A DNA stretch of 64,000 nucleotides from CAKUIA01 sp044433115 (GCA_044433115.1 JAWXTY010000004.1:18675-82674), one strand, 5' to 3'. Shown: positions 9,347 to 17,992, numbered from the stretch's first letter. The notes: a model not told the origin generated them from the letters alone. Program-made: numbers and translations.

Positions 9347-10918
9347 AGATTAATAATAATCTCAGCCTTTTGCCTAAGCGTCTTAGGTGCATTTGCAAAA
9401 GATACTAGACCTAATATCATAGTGTTTCTAACAGATGACCAAATGCGTAACAGCACAGGTGTCTATGGAAACAAGCAAGTAAAGACTCCGAATATGGATA
9501 AACTTGCAAATAATGGTGTGATATTTGCAAATAACTATGCGACAACTTCTATATGTATGGCAAGTCGTGCGTGCATTATGACTGGTATGTACGAGTATAA
9601 GACAGGTTGTAACTTCAACACTTTTGGATTGAGCGAAAAGACTTTCTCTAAATCTTACCCTATGATACTTAAAGATGCAGGTTATTATGTTGGATTTGCA
9701 GGAAAATTTGGTTTTGCAGTAACTCCTGAAGAGGGAGGCAGCCCAACTCACATTAAATACGAGCAGATGCCAGTGGATAGTTTTGATAACTTTGCAGGTG
9801 GTTTAAATCAAACAGATTACAATACAGCTAAGAATAAAAATATAGCAAAGTATGCAAAGGAATACCCACACTCTACACGTGCTTATGGAGCATTCTGCTC
9901 TGATTTCATAAGAGAAGCTAAGGCAACAGGAAAGCCATTTTGCTTGTCTATGAGCTTTAAAGCACCTCATAAACCTAATAGCCCAGACCCATTTTTTGAC
10001 GATATTTACAAAGATGTAGTTTGGGAACAACCTAGCAACTTTGGCAGAGAAAATGGCAAGCACCTAGCCCCTCAATCAAGAATGGGCAGACAATATAAAA
10101 GCCTTTTTGAGTCCTTTGGCTACGAAAAGGATTACCAAAATACAACTCGCCAATACCATCAATTAATCTATGGGGTAGACTACGCTATAGGTATGATACT
10201 TGAAACTCTCGAAAAAGAAGGCTTAGCAGATAATACTATAATCATACTCACTTCTGACAATGGCTACAATGCTGGCTCGCACGGCTTTGGAGGTAAAGTA
10301 TTTGCATACGAAGAAGCAACAAAAACTCCTTTAATTATCTATAATCCAAAGGCAAAGAAAGCTGACAGTATTTGGAGAAATTCAGTAACTGCAAACATAG
10401 ACTTAGCTCCAACTATCCTAGATTATGCTGGAATTGAAATACCTGAAAATATGGACGGAAAGAGCCTAAGAACTGTTATAGATAGCCCTAAGGCAAAAGT
10501 TAGAGATGTTTTAGCTTTGATAAATGTTTGGATTAATGACCCAACTATATCTTACTCAGTTGTATCTGAAGATTATAAGTATATCTATTGGGCAAATGCT
10601 GAAAAAGTTCCAGCAACTCAGGAGTTTTTCCACATCTCAAAAGACAGACAGGAAATGAGCAACGAAATCAATAATCCTGAATATAAGCCTGCTCTCGACG
10701 ATATGAAAGCTAAATATGCAGTTGAATTAGACAGATGGAAAAAGAATAGCATTGATGCCGAAGTTTACACACGCTTTGCAACTATATTCGACCAAGATAT
10801 TGATTGGGCAGACAAAAAAGCCCTAGCAAATATAAGCGCTAGAACAAAGGCTGGCACAGAAGCACCTGCAGCAAGTGGTAGAAAAGCTAGAAAAGCTGCT
10901 AATAAAAACAAGGAATAA
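9341..10918 (+). CDS. Secreted type I sulfatase (fourth)
   Basis: A 525-residue sulfatase with a signal peptide identical to that of sulfatase 3 and the formylglycine motif CMASR at Cys72. The mature domain is closer to sulfatase 1 in its start (TDDQMRNSTGVYGN) than to sulfatases 2 and 3, so the cluster holds three distinct sequence types. KAPHKP, TSDNGY and HGFGGK give the usual active-site loops. The C-terminus is basic and Ala-rich. A terminator follows, closing the sulfatase operon. Substrate unknown. Confidence 0.93.
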   Translation: MKRLIIISAFCLSVLGAFAKDTRPNIIVFLTDDQMRNSTGVYGNKQVKTPNMDKLANNGVIFANNYATTSICMASRACIMTGMYEYKTGCNFNTFGLSEKTFSKSYPMILKDAGYYVGFAGKFGFAVTPEEGGSPTHIKYEQMPVDSFDNFAGGLNQTDYNTAKNKNIAKYAKEYPHSTRAYGAFCSDFIREAKATGKPFCLSMSFKAPHKPNSPDPFFDDIYKDVVWEQPSNFGRENGKHLAPQSRMGRQYKSLFESFGYEKDYQNTTRQYHQLIYGVDYAIGMILETLEKEGLADNTIIILTSDNGYNAGSHGFGGKVFAYEEATKTPLIIYNPKAKKADSIWRNSVTANIDLAPTILDYAGIEIPENMDGKSLRTVIDSPKAKVRDVLALINVWINDPTISYSVVSEDYKYIYWANAEKVPATQEFFHISKDRQEMSNEINNPEYKPALDDMKAKYAVELDRWKKNSIDAEVYTRFATIFDQDIDWADKKALANISARTKAGTEAPAASGRKARKAANKNKE

Positions 10919-10938
10919 ATCCCTTAAATAAAATCAAC

Positions 10939-10975
10939 AAAGAGAGTTTTAAGCATTGCCTTAAAGCTCTCTTTT
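10939..10975 (+). terminator. Rho-independent terminator of the sulfatase cluster
   Basis: Stem AAAGAGAG/CTCTCTTT with an imperfect inner stem and a T-rich 3' side, 20 bp after the stop of sulfatase 4. Confidence 0.8.
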
Positions 10976-11007
10976 AGCCTAAAATATGGCATATTAAATT
11001 TAAACTT

Positions 11008-11781
11008 GTGGCAACTAGAAAAAGAAAGAATACAAAAACTAAAAGAAAAAACTCTCGCTTAAAAAAAACTAGCTTGGGCTTCTTTGTCTTTCTATTTAAA
11101 CACAAGATACTTACACTCTCTGTAATTCTAGCATTTATCGTCTTTTTTATAGTACGCAAAGAAGAAATAATCTATGCACTAAAAGACACTGCTGTACGCA
11201 TTATTCATATTCAAAAGCCAACGTCTCAAATGAGCTATAAAGGCGAAGAGGGGCAATATTTGACTATGCTTCGCAATAAATATGCAGGATATGGCAGAAA
11301 AGTTAGCCTAGAAGATACAAAAAAAGCAGTTGCAGATGCTTGCTTATATATAAAAAATATAGAACAAAACGACTTTTGGGACACTCCAAATGCTAGAGAC
11401 TTGCTTCTTGCCACTGCAGTAACTGAAAGCGATTTGCGTGCAAGATACAGCCAATATGGTGGCAATGCAGTAGGTATATTTCAAATAGAATACATTACCT
11501 TTAAAGACCTTTGGCATAGAAGTATACCCAAGACTTACCCAAAATTATATAAGGCTATGCAGGCAGATTTTGGCGAGATAGATTTTGAAATGCTACAAAA
11601 TAACGACATTCTCTCTGCAATATTCGCAAGGCTTGTTTACTCGAGGGCAAAGACAAGAATCCCTTATCGCAATGATGTCCAAGCACAAGCACAATACTAT
11701 AAAAAACACTACAACACTCATTTAGGCAAAGCCAATACAAACACTTTTGTAAAAAAGAAAAATAATATACACAAATTCTAA
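11008..11781 (+). CDS. Membrane-anchored lysozyme-like (SLT-type) protein
   Basis: A 257-residue protein from a GTG start; no earlier in-frame ATG fits. A strongly basic cytoplasmic N-terminus (about residues 1-32) precedes one transmembrane helix (about 34-50), giving an anchor with an outward catalytic domain. The segment LLLATAVTESDLRARYSQYG followed by NAVGIFQIE has the pattern of the lysozyme-like transglycosylase fold. The glutamate of TES is the likely catalytic acid, and GIFQIE matches the conserved G-hydrophobic-x-Q motif. It may cleave peptidoglycan. It follows the sulfatase terminator and is probably its own unit. Confidence is moderate for the fold and lower for activity. Confidence 0.7.
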   Translation: MATRKRKNTKTKRKNSRLKKTSLGFFVFLFKHKILTLSVILAFIVFFIVRKEEIIYALKDTAVRIIHIQKPTSQMSYKGEEGQYLTMLRNKYAGYGRKVSLEDTKKAVADACLYIKNIEQNDFWDTPNARDLLLATAVTESDLRARYSQYGGNAVGIFQIEYITFKDLWHRSIPKTYPKLYKAMQADFGEIDFEMLQNNDILSAIFARLVYSRAKTRIPYRNDVQAQAQYYKKHYNTHLGKANTNTFVKKKNNIHKF

Positions 11782-11875
11782 AAATGAGCTTTACAAGGTA
11801 TAAAAAAAGTATTCTAATATAGAGCAAAGAAAGAAGTTTTTCTATAAATAATAAAGGAACGAAAGAAGAAAAGAA

Positions 11876-12799
11876 ATGAACTTGAAAAAAATATTTATCG
11901 TCTTGTTCGCCGCAATCACTCTTGCAGGCTGTACAACAACTAATAATTCAAGCCAAAAGCTAGATGGCTATAGCGTACTTGAAGACGAAGGCAAGTTTTT
12001 AGTAGACGCTTCAGGCAAAACTATTGCTCAGCTAGACGACAATTTTAAGTCTATCTGCAAAATTAGTAAATATAAGAATAAGCTAGTTCTTTTTGGCAAG
12101 ATGGATTATGGTCATCTAATGGGCGAAGAAGATTTCGGTCAAATTGTTACTATAATTGAAGGTGGCAAAGTTATAGACTCTTTCTTATGCTTTTATCTAA
12201 CTAATCCTTGGGGCGAAAAGAGAAAGGCTCTTCAATCTCCTTCTGGCAGATATATAGTATTTAGAAAGTTCCACACTGCATTCTCTAATGAGGCGGCTAC
12301 TTCTAACTTTGCTATGATTTACGACTTAAACAAAACTCCTGCACAAAACAGACTAGAAGCTTCTGGTGCTATTTGTAGCGAAAGCGACGACGCTGCTCTA
12401 TGTGGAATTATGTATGCTGGCGAATTTCTATATCCAGCAAATAACGACTTTTCAGGCTCAACTTGCAGTGTATATAAAACTGAAGTTGAAGACGAAGAAC
12501 AATATACATACGTATTGGGCAACAAGTGGGACGCTCCAAAAACAGTGCTACAAATCAGCTACCCTAAGATTGGTCTAAATGACTTTTTAATCGTAGAAGA
12601 AACTAAGTTGGGCATTAAGAAAAACCTTTTGAAGTTCAAAAATGCTAAAATCTTAGACAAAGATGGCAATGTATTGAAATACGATGTAGCTCTTGAAGAC
12701 CAATTCTATATGATAGATTTCTGCCTAAAGGGCGATAAGTTGACTATCACAAATCTTGAAAATTCTTCAAATGTAGCAAAGATTATCTTTGAACTATAA
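11876..12799 (+). CDS. Putative lipoprotein of unknown function
   Basis: A 307-residue protein with a classical lipoprotein signal: basic start, hydrophobic stretch and lipobox LAGC with the acylated cysteine at about residue 19. The mature protein is a mixed alpha/beta sequence with no motif I recognise. Paired acidic/Lys segments and YPKIGLNDFLIVEETK-type beta-strand patterns suggest a beta-rich sensor or binding protein, but that is only an impression. It is followed by an imperfect terminator hairpin. Confidence 0.75.
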   Translation: MNLKKIFIVLFAAITLAGCTTTNNSSQKLDGYSVLEDEGKFLVDASGKTIAQLDDNFKSICKISKYKNKLVLFGKMDYGHLMGEEDFGQIVTIIEGGKVIDSFLCFYLTNPWGEKRKALQSPSGRYIVFRKFHTAFSNEAATSNFAMIYDLNKTPAQNRLEASGAICSESDDAALCGIMYAGEFLYPANNDFSGSTCSVYKTEVEDEEQYTYVLGNKWDAPKTVLQISYPKIGLNDFLIVEETKLGIKKNLLKFKNAKILDKDGNVLKYDVALEDQFYMIDFCLKGDKLTITNLENSSNVAKIIFEL

Positions 12800-12822
12800 T
12801 AAAGATTTAAATTAATTTAATG

Positions 12823-12855
12823 AAAAAGGGAGGCGTGAACTGTCTCCTTTTTTTT
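12823..12855 (+). terminator. Probable terminator after the lipoprotein gene
   Basis: AAAAAGGGAG pairs imperfectly with TCTCCTTTTT around an 11-base loop and is followed by T residues. Confidence 0.6.
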
Positions 12856-12894
12856 GGGAAAAATATATAAGGGGAAATATGAAAAAGGGGAAAT

Positions 12895-13671
12895 ATGAAG
12901 AGTTTTAGAGAAATGACTCGCCAAGAGTTAGGCGAAGCTTATGACAATACATCTGCTGTGGCAAATTCTGCAGACTTATTAGCTATATACGAAGAAGAAA
13001 GCGAATTAGTTCGAAAAAGCTACAAGCTAGTAAATATAAAATATGGCGAAAGTGAACGCCAAAATATAGACTATTTCCACGTAAAAGACAACGCCCCCAT
13101 CTTTGTATTCATACACGGGGGATACTGGCAAATGCGTCGCAAAGAGACCTTCCACTTCATCACAAAGTTTCTTGCTAAAAAGGGCTATAATGTTGCATTT
13201 ATAGGCTATACTCTTGCCCCTGAAAATGACTTAGCTGGTATTGAAAAGGAACTTAAAACTGCCCTAAAAACTCTTAGAGAAAGGGCAGAAAGCTTATATT
13301 TTGACAAAGACGCAATTACTGTATCAGGCTGGTCTGCAGGAGGGCATTTGTCTGTCGAAATGCTCGCCGAAGATGGCATAGTCTCTGCCCTTGCAATTAG
13401 TGGTATATATGACTTAGAGCCAATTTCGATGTGCTTTTTAAACGACAAACTCAATATATCCCGCCAAGACATAAAAGAGCTTAGCCCCATTCTAAAACCA
13501 GCCCCTACAAAACAGATACATATAGTATACGGGCAAAGCGAGCTAAGCGAGATTATCAGACAATCAAAGGACTTCTTCCAACATTGCAAAGCCACTGCAA
13601 GCCTAAAAGAAATTGCAAAGGCAAACCACTTCTCTATACTTTTAGACGAAGAGACTTATAGCAATTTATAA
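12895..13671 (+). CDS. Alpha/beta hydrolase, kynurenine-formamidase-like
   Basis: A 258-residue serine hydrolase of the esterase/arylformamidase branch. The oxyanion-hole motif HGGYW (about residue 74) is characteristic of the kynurenine formamidase group. The nucleophile elbow is GWSAGG and a C-terminal NHFS supplies the likely catalytic histidine. No other kynurenine pathway gene is nearby, so a general small-ester or formamide hydrolase is just as possible. The start lies in a 16-bp direct repeat (gggg at 12871 and 12887) that duplicates the ATG. The upstream ATG at 12879 opens only a 9-codon frame that stops at TAG inside this gene, so 12895 is the start. Confidence 0.82.
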   Translation: MKSFREMTRQELGEAYDNTSAVANSADLLAIYEEESELVRKSYKLVNIKYGESERQNIDYFHVKDNAPIFVFIHGGYWQMRRKETFHFITKFLAKKGYNVAFIGYTLAPENDLAGIEKELKTALKTLRERAESLYFDKDAITVSGWSAGGHLSVEMLAEDGIVSALAISGIYDLEPISMCFLNDKLNISRQDIKELSPILKPAPTKQIHIVYGQSELSEIIRQSKDFFQHCKATASLKEIAKANHFSILLDEETYSNL

Positions 13672-13674
13672 ACA

Positions 13675-13708
13675 AAAACGCCATTGAGAAAAATCCCAAT
13701 GGCGTTTT
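13675..13708. terminator. Bidirectional terminator between convergent genes
   Basis: Perfect stem AAAACGCCATTG/CAATGGCGTTTT with a 10-base loop. It has an A run on the left and T run on the right, so it can serve both the rightward hydrolase gene and the leftward thioredoxin gene. Confidence 0.88.
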
Positions 13709-13726
13709 GCGAATAAAGTCGCCGAC

Positions 13727-14032
13727 TTACAAATCTAAAAGAGTCTTAGCAAGGTTTTCCTTAGTAGACATACCTGTTCTGCCAAGCTCTTTAGCATTTT
13801 TAAAGAATACTATAGTAGGAATTTGCGTGATATTATACTCTTGAGCAATATCAGGGCAATCATCTACATTCACCTTAGCAACCACTGCCTTATCAGAAGG
13901 TATCTCCTTAACAAGAGCGTCTATAGTTGGAGCTAGCATTTTGCAAGGTCCACACCAAGGTGCCCAAAAATCTACCATAACTGGCAAATCGCCGTTGATT
14001 ACTTCTTTAAAGTTGGAATTGTCTAAGTTCAT
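13727..14032 (-). CDS. trxA: Thioredoxin
   Basis: A 101-residue classical thioredoxin that reduces protein disulfides in the cytoplasm, normally recycled by thioredoxin reductase. The active site is WCGPC at residues 26-30 in the usual FWAPWCGPCK context. The cis-proline segment is ITQIPT and the length matches the family. The gene starts 7 bp after the stop of the upstream repeat-rich membrane protein, so the two are likely cotranscribed leftward and end at the bidirectional terminator. Function is secure. Confidence 0.96.
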   Translation of the reverse strand: MNLDNSNFKEVINGDLPVMVDFWAPWCGPCKMLAPTIDALVKEIPSDKAVVAKVNVDDCPDIAQEYNITQIPTIVFFKNAKELGRTGMSTKENLAKTLLDL

Positions 14033-14039
14033 ATTTTTA

Positions 14040-14771
14040 TTATTGATCTATTACTGTTAAAACTGCAAAAGCAACTGCAGCGACTGCCGCCAATGCGTCT
14101 ACTATTACAGCGAAAATTGATACTTGAGCAGTCTCTTTAGGAGTTTCTACTACATTGAAGCTTGGAGTTGCTTGAGGGCGAACTACCTTAGCTGCAACTG
14201 GAGCTGCAACACGAGGTGCACCCACTGCAGCCTTAGGAGCTAAAGGAGATGCTGTGCCTGCAGGAGCTACTCTACGTACAGGAATTTTTGCAGCAGGAGC
14301 TTTAGGAGCTAAGCCACCAACAGCCTTTTCAGCTGGAGCTTTTGCAGTTAAGTCTATCTTAACAGAAGCAGGAGCAGCCTTTGGAGCTAAATCAACCTTA
14401 ACAGTCTTTGGAGCTTCAACAACAGGTTTTGCTTCCACAACAGGTTTTTCGATTACAACTTCTTCTTCAGGGAAAACTTCCTTTTCGAAAGTTGGAGCTG
14501 CCTTTGGGGCTAGTTCCACTTTAGGAGCTAACTCTACCTTTGGAGTTTGAGGGATAACTTCTTCTTCAGGGAAAACTTCCTTTTCGAAAGTTGGAGCAGC
14601 CTTTGGAGCTAATTCCACTTTAGGAGCTAACTCTACCTTTGGAGCTTGAGGAATAATTTCTTTTTCTTCTAAAGCTTCCTCTAAAGTTGGAGCTGCCTTT
14701 GGAGCTAATTCTACTTTAGGGCTTTCAGATTTTGGATTTTGGGGTAATTCTATTTTGTTTTCTTCAGACAT
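14040..14771 (-). CDS. Pro/Lys/Ala-rich repeat protein with C-terminal membrane anchor
   Basis: A 243-residue unrecognised protein. Most of it is low complexity built from units such as PKVELAPKAAPTFEKEV. A 99-bp (33-residue) tandem repeat is visible in the DNA (matching blocks beginning at about 14462 and 14561). The last 26 residues form one hydrophobic helix (FAVIVDALAAVAAVAFAVLTV), so the protein looks tail-anchored with a long flexible cytoplasmic region. No signal peptide is seen. It precedes trxA by 7 bp. The linker-like composition suggests a spacer or scaffold, but no function can be assigned. Confidence 0.7.
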   Translation of the reverse strand: MSEENKIELPQNPKSESPKVELAPKAAPTLEEALEEKEIIPQAPKVELAPKVELAPKAAPTFEKEVFPEEEVIPQTPKVELAPKVELAPKAAPTFEKEVFPEEEVVIEKPVVEAKPVVEAPKTVKVDLAPKAAPASVKIDLTAKAPAEKAVGGLAPKAPAAKIPVRRVAPAGTASPLAPKAAVGAPRVAAPVAAKVVRPQATPSFNVVETPKETAQVSIFAVIVDALAAVAAVAFAVLTVIDQ

Positions 14772-14820
14772 CGTTTTAATTAAAGTTGAGTTTTAAATTA
14801 AATATACTTTCTTTTAGCTA

Positions 14821-15003
14821 GGGTGAGTTCTAAAAATTAGCACTTAGCTATTTTTTAGATTGTTTTGAGGTTAATTTTTTATGTTTTTAAGGAGGATAAT
14901 GTATTATCTAACGCAAAAACAGAGAAAATTAAACCGAAACAGGCAAAAAAGAGCAAGTGTACTTTTTCTATACTTTTCAAAAACTAATTTTTAGAACTCA
15001 CCC
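14821..15003 (+). mobile_element. TIR element copy 1 (MITE-like, 183 bp)
   Basis: Perfect 20-bp terminal inverted repeats (GGGTGAGTTCTAAAAATTAG and its reverse complement) bound a 183-bp AT-rich unit. TA lies on both sides, possibly a 2-bp target duplication. Near-identical units occur at 19135 and 62999. The interior carries AAGGAGG (14889-14895), then ATG at 14899 opening a 31-codon frame that ends at TAG 14992-14994 within the right terminus. The start codon lies in the palindrome GATAAT-GT-ATTATC. There is no transposase, so any mobility would need a partner elsewhere. The left end is 49 bp upstream of the start codon of the leftward repeat-protein gene. It could instead be a structured RNA or regulatory cassette. 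Confidence 0.75.
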
Positions 15004-15126
15004 TATATTAAAGTGTATCGGAAAAAATATTACAAGCTTTAATTAAAAAAAATTGAGTGATAAGCTAAAAAAAATCTATAAAAATAAGAATATTAGAGTA
15101 AAAAGCTTGCAATTAAAAAATAAATG

Positions 15127-15310
15127 CACATTCTTTTCGAGATTAATGGGTAATAATGTCCATTGATAATGCGTTAGGAATATGAAGTTCCACTTTGTAG
15201 TCCCGTAGTTTTACGAATAATTTTCGTTCCAACGATGCTTTCAGCGAGTAACTGGGGGTATGGGTTTTACATTAAAACTCCAAAAAACTATGTATAAAAG
15301 GAATAAAAAA
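15127..15310 (+). promoter_or_regulatory. rpsO 5' leader, possibly structured
   Basis: The 184 bases before rpsO hold several short hairpins, including AATGG/CCATT (about 15145-15165), GGAA/TTCC (about 15178-15192) and GGTTTT-ACATT-AAAAC (about 15264-15280). They are less AT-rich than the DNA before them. S15 represses its own mRNA through leader structures in many phyla, so an autoregulatory leader is plausible. I cannot match a known S15 leader class. The stretch 15004-15126 is plain AT-rich sequence with nothing recognisable. Confidence 0.35.
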
Positions 15311-15580
15311 ATGGCAGAAGAAGCTGTAAATAAGGCAAGTATAATAAAGGAATATTCAGTATCTGATAAAGACACTGGTTCATGCGAAGTGCAAGTTGCA
15401 CTCTTAACAGCTAGGATTTCCCACCTAACAGGACACCTAGCAACACATAGGAAAGACTTCCACTCAAGAAAGGGTCTATTGGCTCTAGCTAGCAGACGTA
15501 GAAAGTTATTAACTTACCTAAAACGCACAAACTTGACTAGATACAACGACTTAATCGTTAGATTAGGCTTACGTAAGTAA
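15311..15580 (+). CDS. rpsO: 30S ribosomal protein S15
   Basis: An 89-residue S15, the usual length, which binds 16S rRNA early in assembly of the small-subunit platform. Landmarks are EVQVALLTARISHLTGHL, HRKDFHSRKGLL and SRRRKLLTYLKR. The frame is open upstream to 15260, but those codons are not S15-like, so the ATG at 15311 (MAEEAVNKASII) is the start. It precedes pnp with a terminator between them. The rpsO-pnp order is conserved in many bacteria. Confidence 0.97.
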   Translation: MAEEAVNKASIIKEYSVSDKDTGSCEVQVALLTARISHLTGHLATHRKDFHSRKGLLALASRRRKLLTYLKRTNLTRYNDLIVRLGLRK

Positions 15581-15591
15581 AGTTTTGCAAG

Positions 15592-15623
15592 ACTCTCTTT
15601 GCGTTAAAACAAAGGGAGTTTTT
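15592..15623 (+). terminator. Terminator/attenuator between rpsO and pnp
   Basis: Stem ACTCTCTTTG/CAAAGGGAGT (one G-U pair), 8-base loop, then a T run. Confidence 0.82.
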
Positions 15624-15718
15624 CTATTTTTAGGGTAATTTTCAAACTACCCTTTAATCTTAAAATAAGCTAAAAAACGTCCAATCCGTGTAGGCTAAAC
15701 CATAATAAAAGGAAATAA

Positions 15719-17938
15719 ATGAAACAAAAATATTCAGTAGAAGTGCCAGATATGGGCATTACAATCTCAACTGGAACTATAGCAAAACAAGCTAGTGGTT
15801 CTGTTACAATTCAAATAGGCGAAACTACTTTATTAGTAAATGCAGTAGCTGCAAATAAGTTACGCCCAGACCAAGACTTTTTCCCACTAACTGTGGATTA
15901 TAGAGAAAACTTTTCAGCAGCAGGTAGATTTCCTGGTGGCTACTTCAAGAGAGAAGCAAAGCCTTCTGAAAAGGAAGTTCTAACTTCAAGATTGTGCGAT
16001 AGACCATTAAGACCTTTGTTCCCTAAGGGCTTTATGAATGAAGTTCAAGTTATAGGTCAATTATTGACTACAGATGGCATCAATGAACCTGATATTTTGA
16101 TGGTAAATGGTGCAAGTGCTGCTATGTTGATTTCTGATATACCTTGGCATGGTCCAGTAGGTTGCGTAAGAATTGCTGACATTGATGGCGAGTTAATCGT
16201 AAATCCTAATCACGAGCAAATGTTAGACTCTGTTTTAGACTTGATTTATGTAGGTAACGAAAAAGAAATGATGATGATTGAAGGTAGTGCAGAGCAATAT
16301 CCTGAAGACAAGTTCATCGAAGCTCTTGCTTTCGCACAAGAACAAGTACAAAAGATTATCGCAGCTCAAAAAGAGTTAGCTTCTATCTGTGGCAAGACTA
16401 AGAGAGAGTTTCCTCTAGTTGTTGTTAAGGACGAGATTTTGACTATGAGTAAGGAATATGTAGGCGAAAGACTTTCTGCTGCAGTCTTCCAAGACAATAA
16501 GTTACAAAGACAAGACGACGTAGACGCTCTTATGGAAGAGACTGCAACATTCATCGAATCTAAGATGGGCGAAGCTGATTTCGATAAGAACCAAGTTAGA
16601 ATGGCATTTGAAGTTCTTCAAGAAGAAGTTTACAGAGAAAATATTCTTGAACATGGCAAGCGTTGCGATGGTAGAGGTGTTGCTGATTTAAGACAAATTT
16701 CTTGTATGACAGACATCTTGCCAAGAGTACACGGTTCTGCTCTATTCCAAAGAGGCGAAACTCAAGGTATAGTAATTACAACTTTGGGTACTTCAAGAGA
16801 CTATCAAGATTTAGATGGTTTGACAGGTGGTAGCAAGCAAAAGTCATTTATACTACACTACAACTTCCCTCCATATTCTGTAGGTGAAACAGGTAGATTT
16901 GGCAACCCTGGCAGACGTGAAATTGGTCATGGTGCGTTGGCTGAACGTTCATTACTTCCAGTATTGCCTTCTGAAGATGAGTATCCTTATGCAATACGTC
17001 TAGTTTCTGAAATTATGGAGTCTAATGGTTCTACATCAATGGCTTCTGTATGTGGTGGTTGCTTATCTTTGATGGACGCTGGTGTACCTATTCAATCTCC
17101 AGTAGCTGGTATTTCTTGTGGTTTGGTATCTAAATTTGATGCTGAAGGTTCTATAGAAAAGCACGTTATCTTGACAGACATCTTGGGTGCTGAAGACCAC
17201 TTTGGCGATATGGACTTTAAGATTTGTGGTACTAGAGCTGGTATAACAGGTTTCCAATTGGACTTAAAAATCAAGGGCTTACCTTTCGAAATCACTAAGA
17301 ACGCTATCTACCAAAATAGAGAAGCTCGTTTCAAGATTTTAGATATAATGGGCGAATGTATGGCGAACCCTAACGAAGAGCCTAAGGAGTCTGCTCCAAG
17401 AATTAAGCAAATTCGTATAGACCCAGATAAGGTTGGTGCATTGATTGGACCAGGAGGCAAGAACATTCGTAGAATTACTGAATTATCAGGTGCTCAAGTT
17501 GACATCGACGACAAAGACCCTGGTAGAGTTTTAGTATACGCTATCGGTAAGGCAACTATGGATAGAGCTTTGGCTGAAATCGAATTTAGCATTGGCGAAA
17601 TCGAAGTTGGTAAGACTTATAAGGGAATAGTACGCTCTATTAAAGACTTTGGTGCTTTTGTAGAATGTCTACCTGGTAAGGAAGGCTTAGTTCACATTTC
17701 TGAATTAGCTGACTTTAGAGTAAACAAGACTGAAGACGTTTGCAAGCTTGGCGACGAAATTATGGTTAAGTGCATAGGCAAAGACGACAAGGGTAAGGTA
17801 AGATTATCAAGAAGAGCAGCAATCTGCGAAGCTCAAGGTATACCTTACGAAGTTCGTGAACAACCTGCACGCCCTTCACGTCCTCGCAACGACAGACACG
17901 ACAGACACGATAGACACGACAGAGGCGACCGCCGCTAA
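15719..17938 (+). CDS. pnp: Polyribonucleotide nucleotidyltransferase (PNPase)
   Basis: A 739-residue 3'-to-5' phosphorolytic exoribonuclease, normally a trimer and a component of the RNA degradosome. It has two RNase PH domains (first about residues 5-215, second about 315-540) joined by an alpha-helical linker. A KH domain contains IGPGGKNIRRI and an S1 domain contains GIVRSIKDFGAFVE. The second PH domain holds the conserved HYNFPPYSVGE and GRREIGHGALAERSL blocks. The C-terminus ends in a short basic RHD-type tandem repeat (RHDRHDRHD) that extends past the S1 domain and may contact RNA or a partner. A clear terminator follows. Identification is certain. Confidence 0.98.
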   Translation: MKQKYSVEVPDMGITISTGTIAKQASGSVTIQIGETTLLVNAVAANKLRPDQDFFPLTVDYRENFSAAGRFPGGYFKREAKPSEKEVLTSRLCDRPLRPLFPKGFMNEVQVIGQLLTTDGINEPDILMVNGASAAMLISDIPWHGPVGCVRIADIDGELIVNPNHEQMLDSVLDLIYVGNEKEMMMIEGSAEQYPEDKFIEALAFAQEQVQKIIAAQKELASICGKTKREFPLVVVKDEILTMSKEYVGERLSAAVFQDNKLQRQDDVDALMEETATFIESKMGEADFDKNQVRMAFEVLQEEVYRENILEHGKRCDGRGVADLRQISCMTDILPRVHGSALFQRGETQGIVITTLGTSRDYQDLDGLTGGSKQKSFILHYNFPPYSVGETGRFGNPGRREIGHGALAERSLLPVLPSEDEYPYAIRLVSEIMESNGSTSMASVCGGCLSLMDAGVPIQSPVAGISCGLVSKFDAEGSIEKHVILTDILGAEDHFGDMDFKICGTRAGITGFQLDLKIKGLPFEITKNAIYQNREARFKILDIMGECMANPNEEPKESAPRIKQIRIDPDKVGALIGPGGKNIRRITELSGAQVDIDDKDPGRVLVYAIGKATMDRALAEIEFSIGEIEVGKTYKGIVRSIKDFGAFVECLPGKEGLVHISELADFRVNKTEDVCKLGDEIMVKCIGKDDKGKVRLSRRAAICEAQGIPYEVREQPARPSRPRNDRHDRHDRHDRGDRR

Positions 17939-17959
17939 TTTAAGCTAAATAGCAAAGCA

Positions 17960-17992
17960 AAAAGGAATTGATTAATCTCAATTCCTTTTTTT
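17960..17992 (+). terminator. Rho-independent terminator of pnp
   Basis: Stem AAAAGGAATTG/CAATTCCTTTT, 8-base loop, then T run. Confidence 0.88.
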
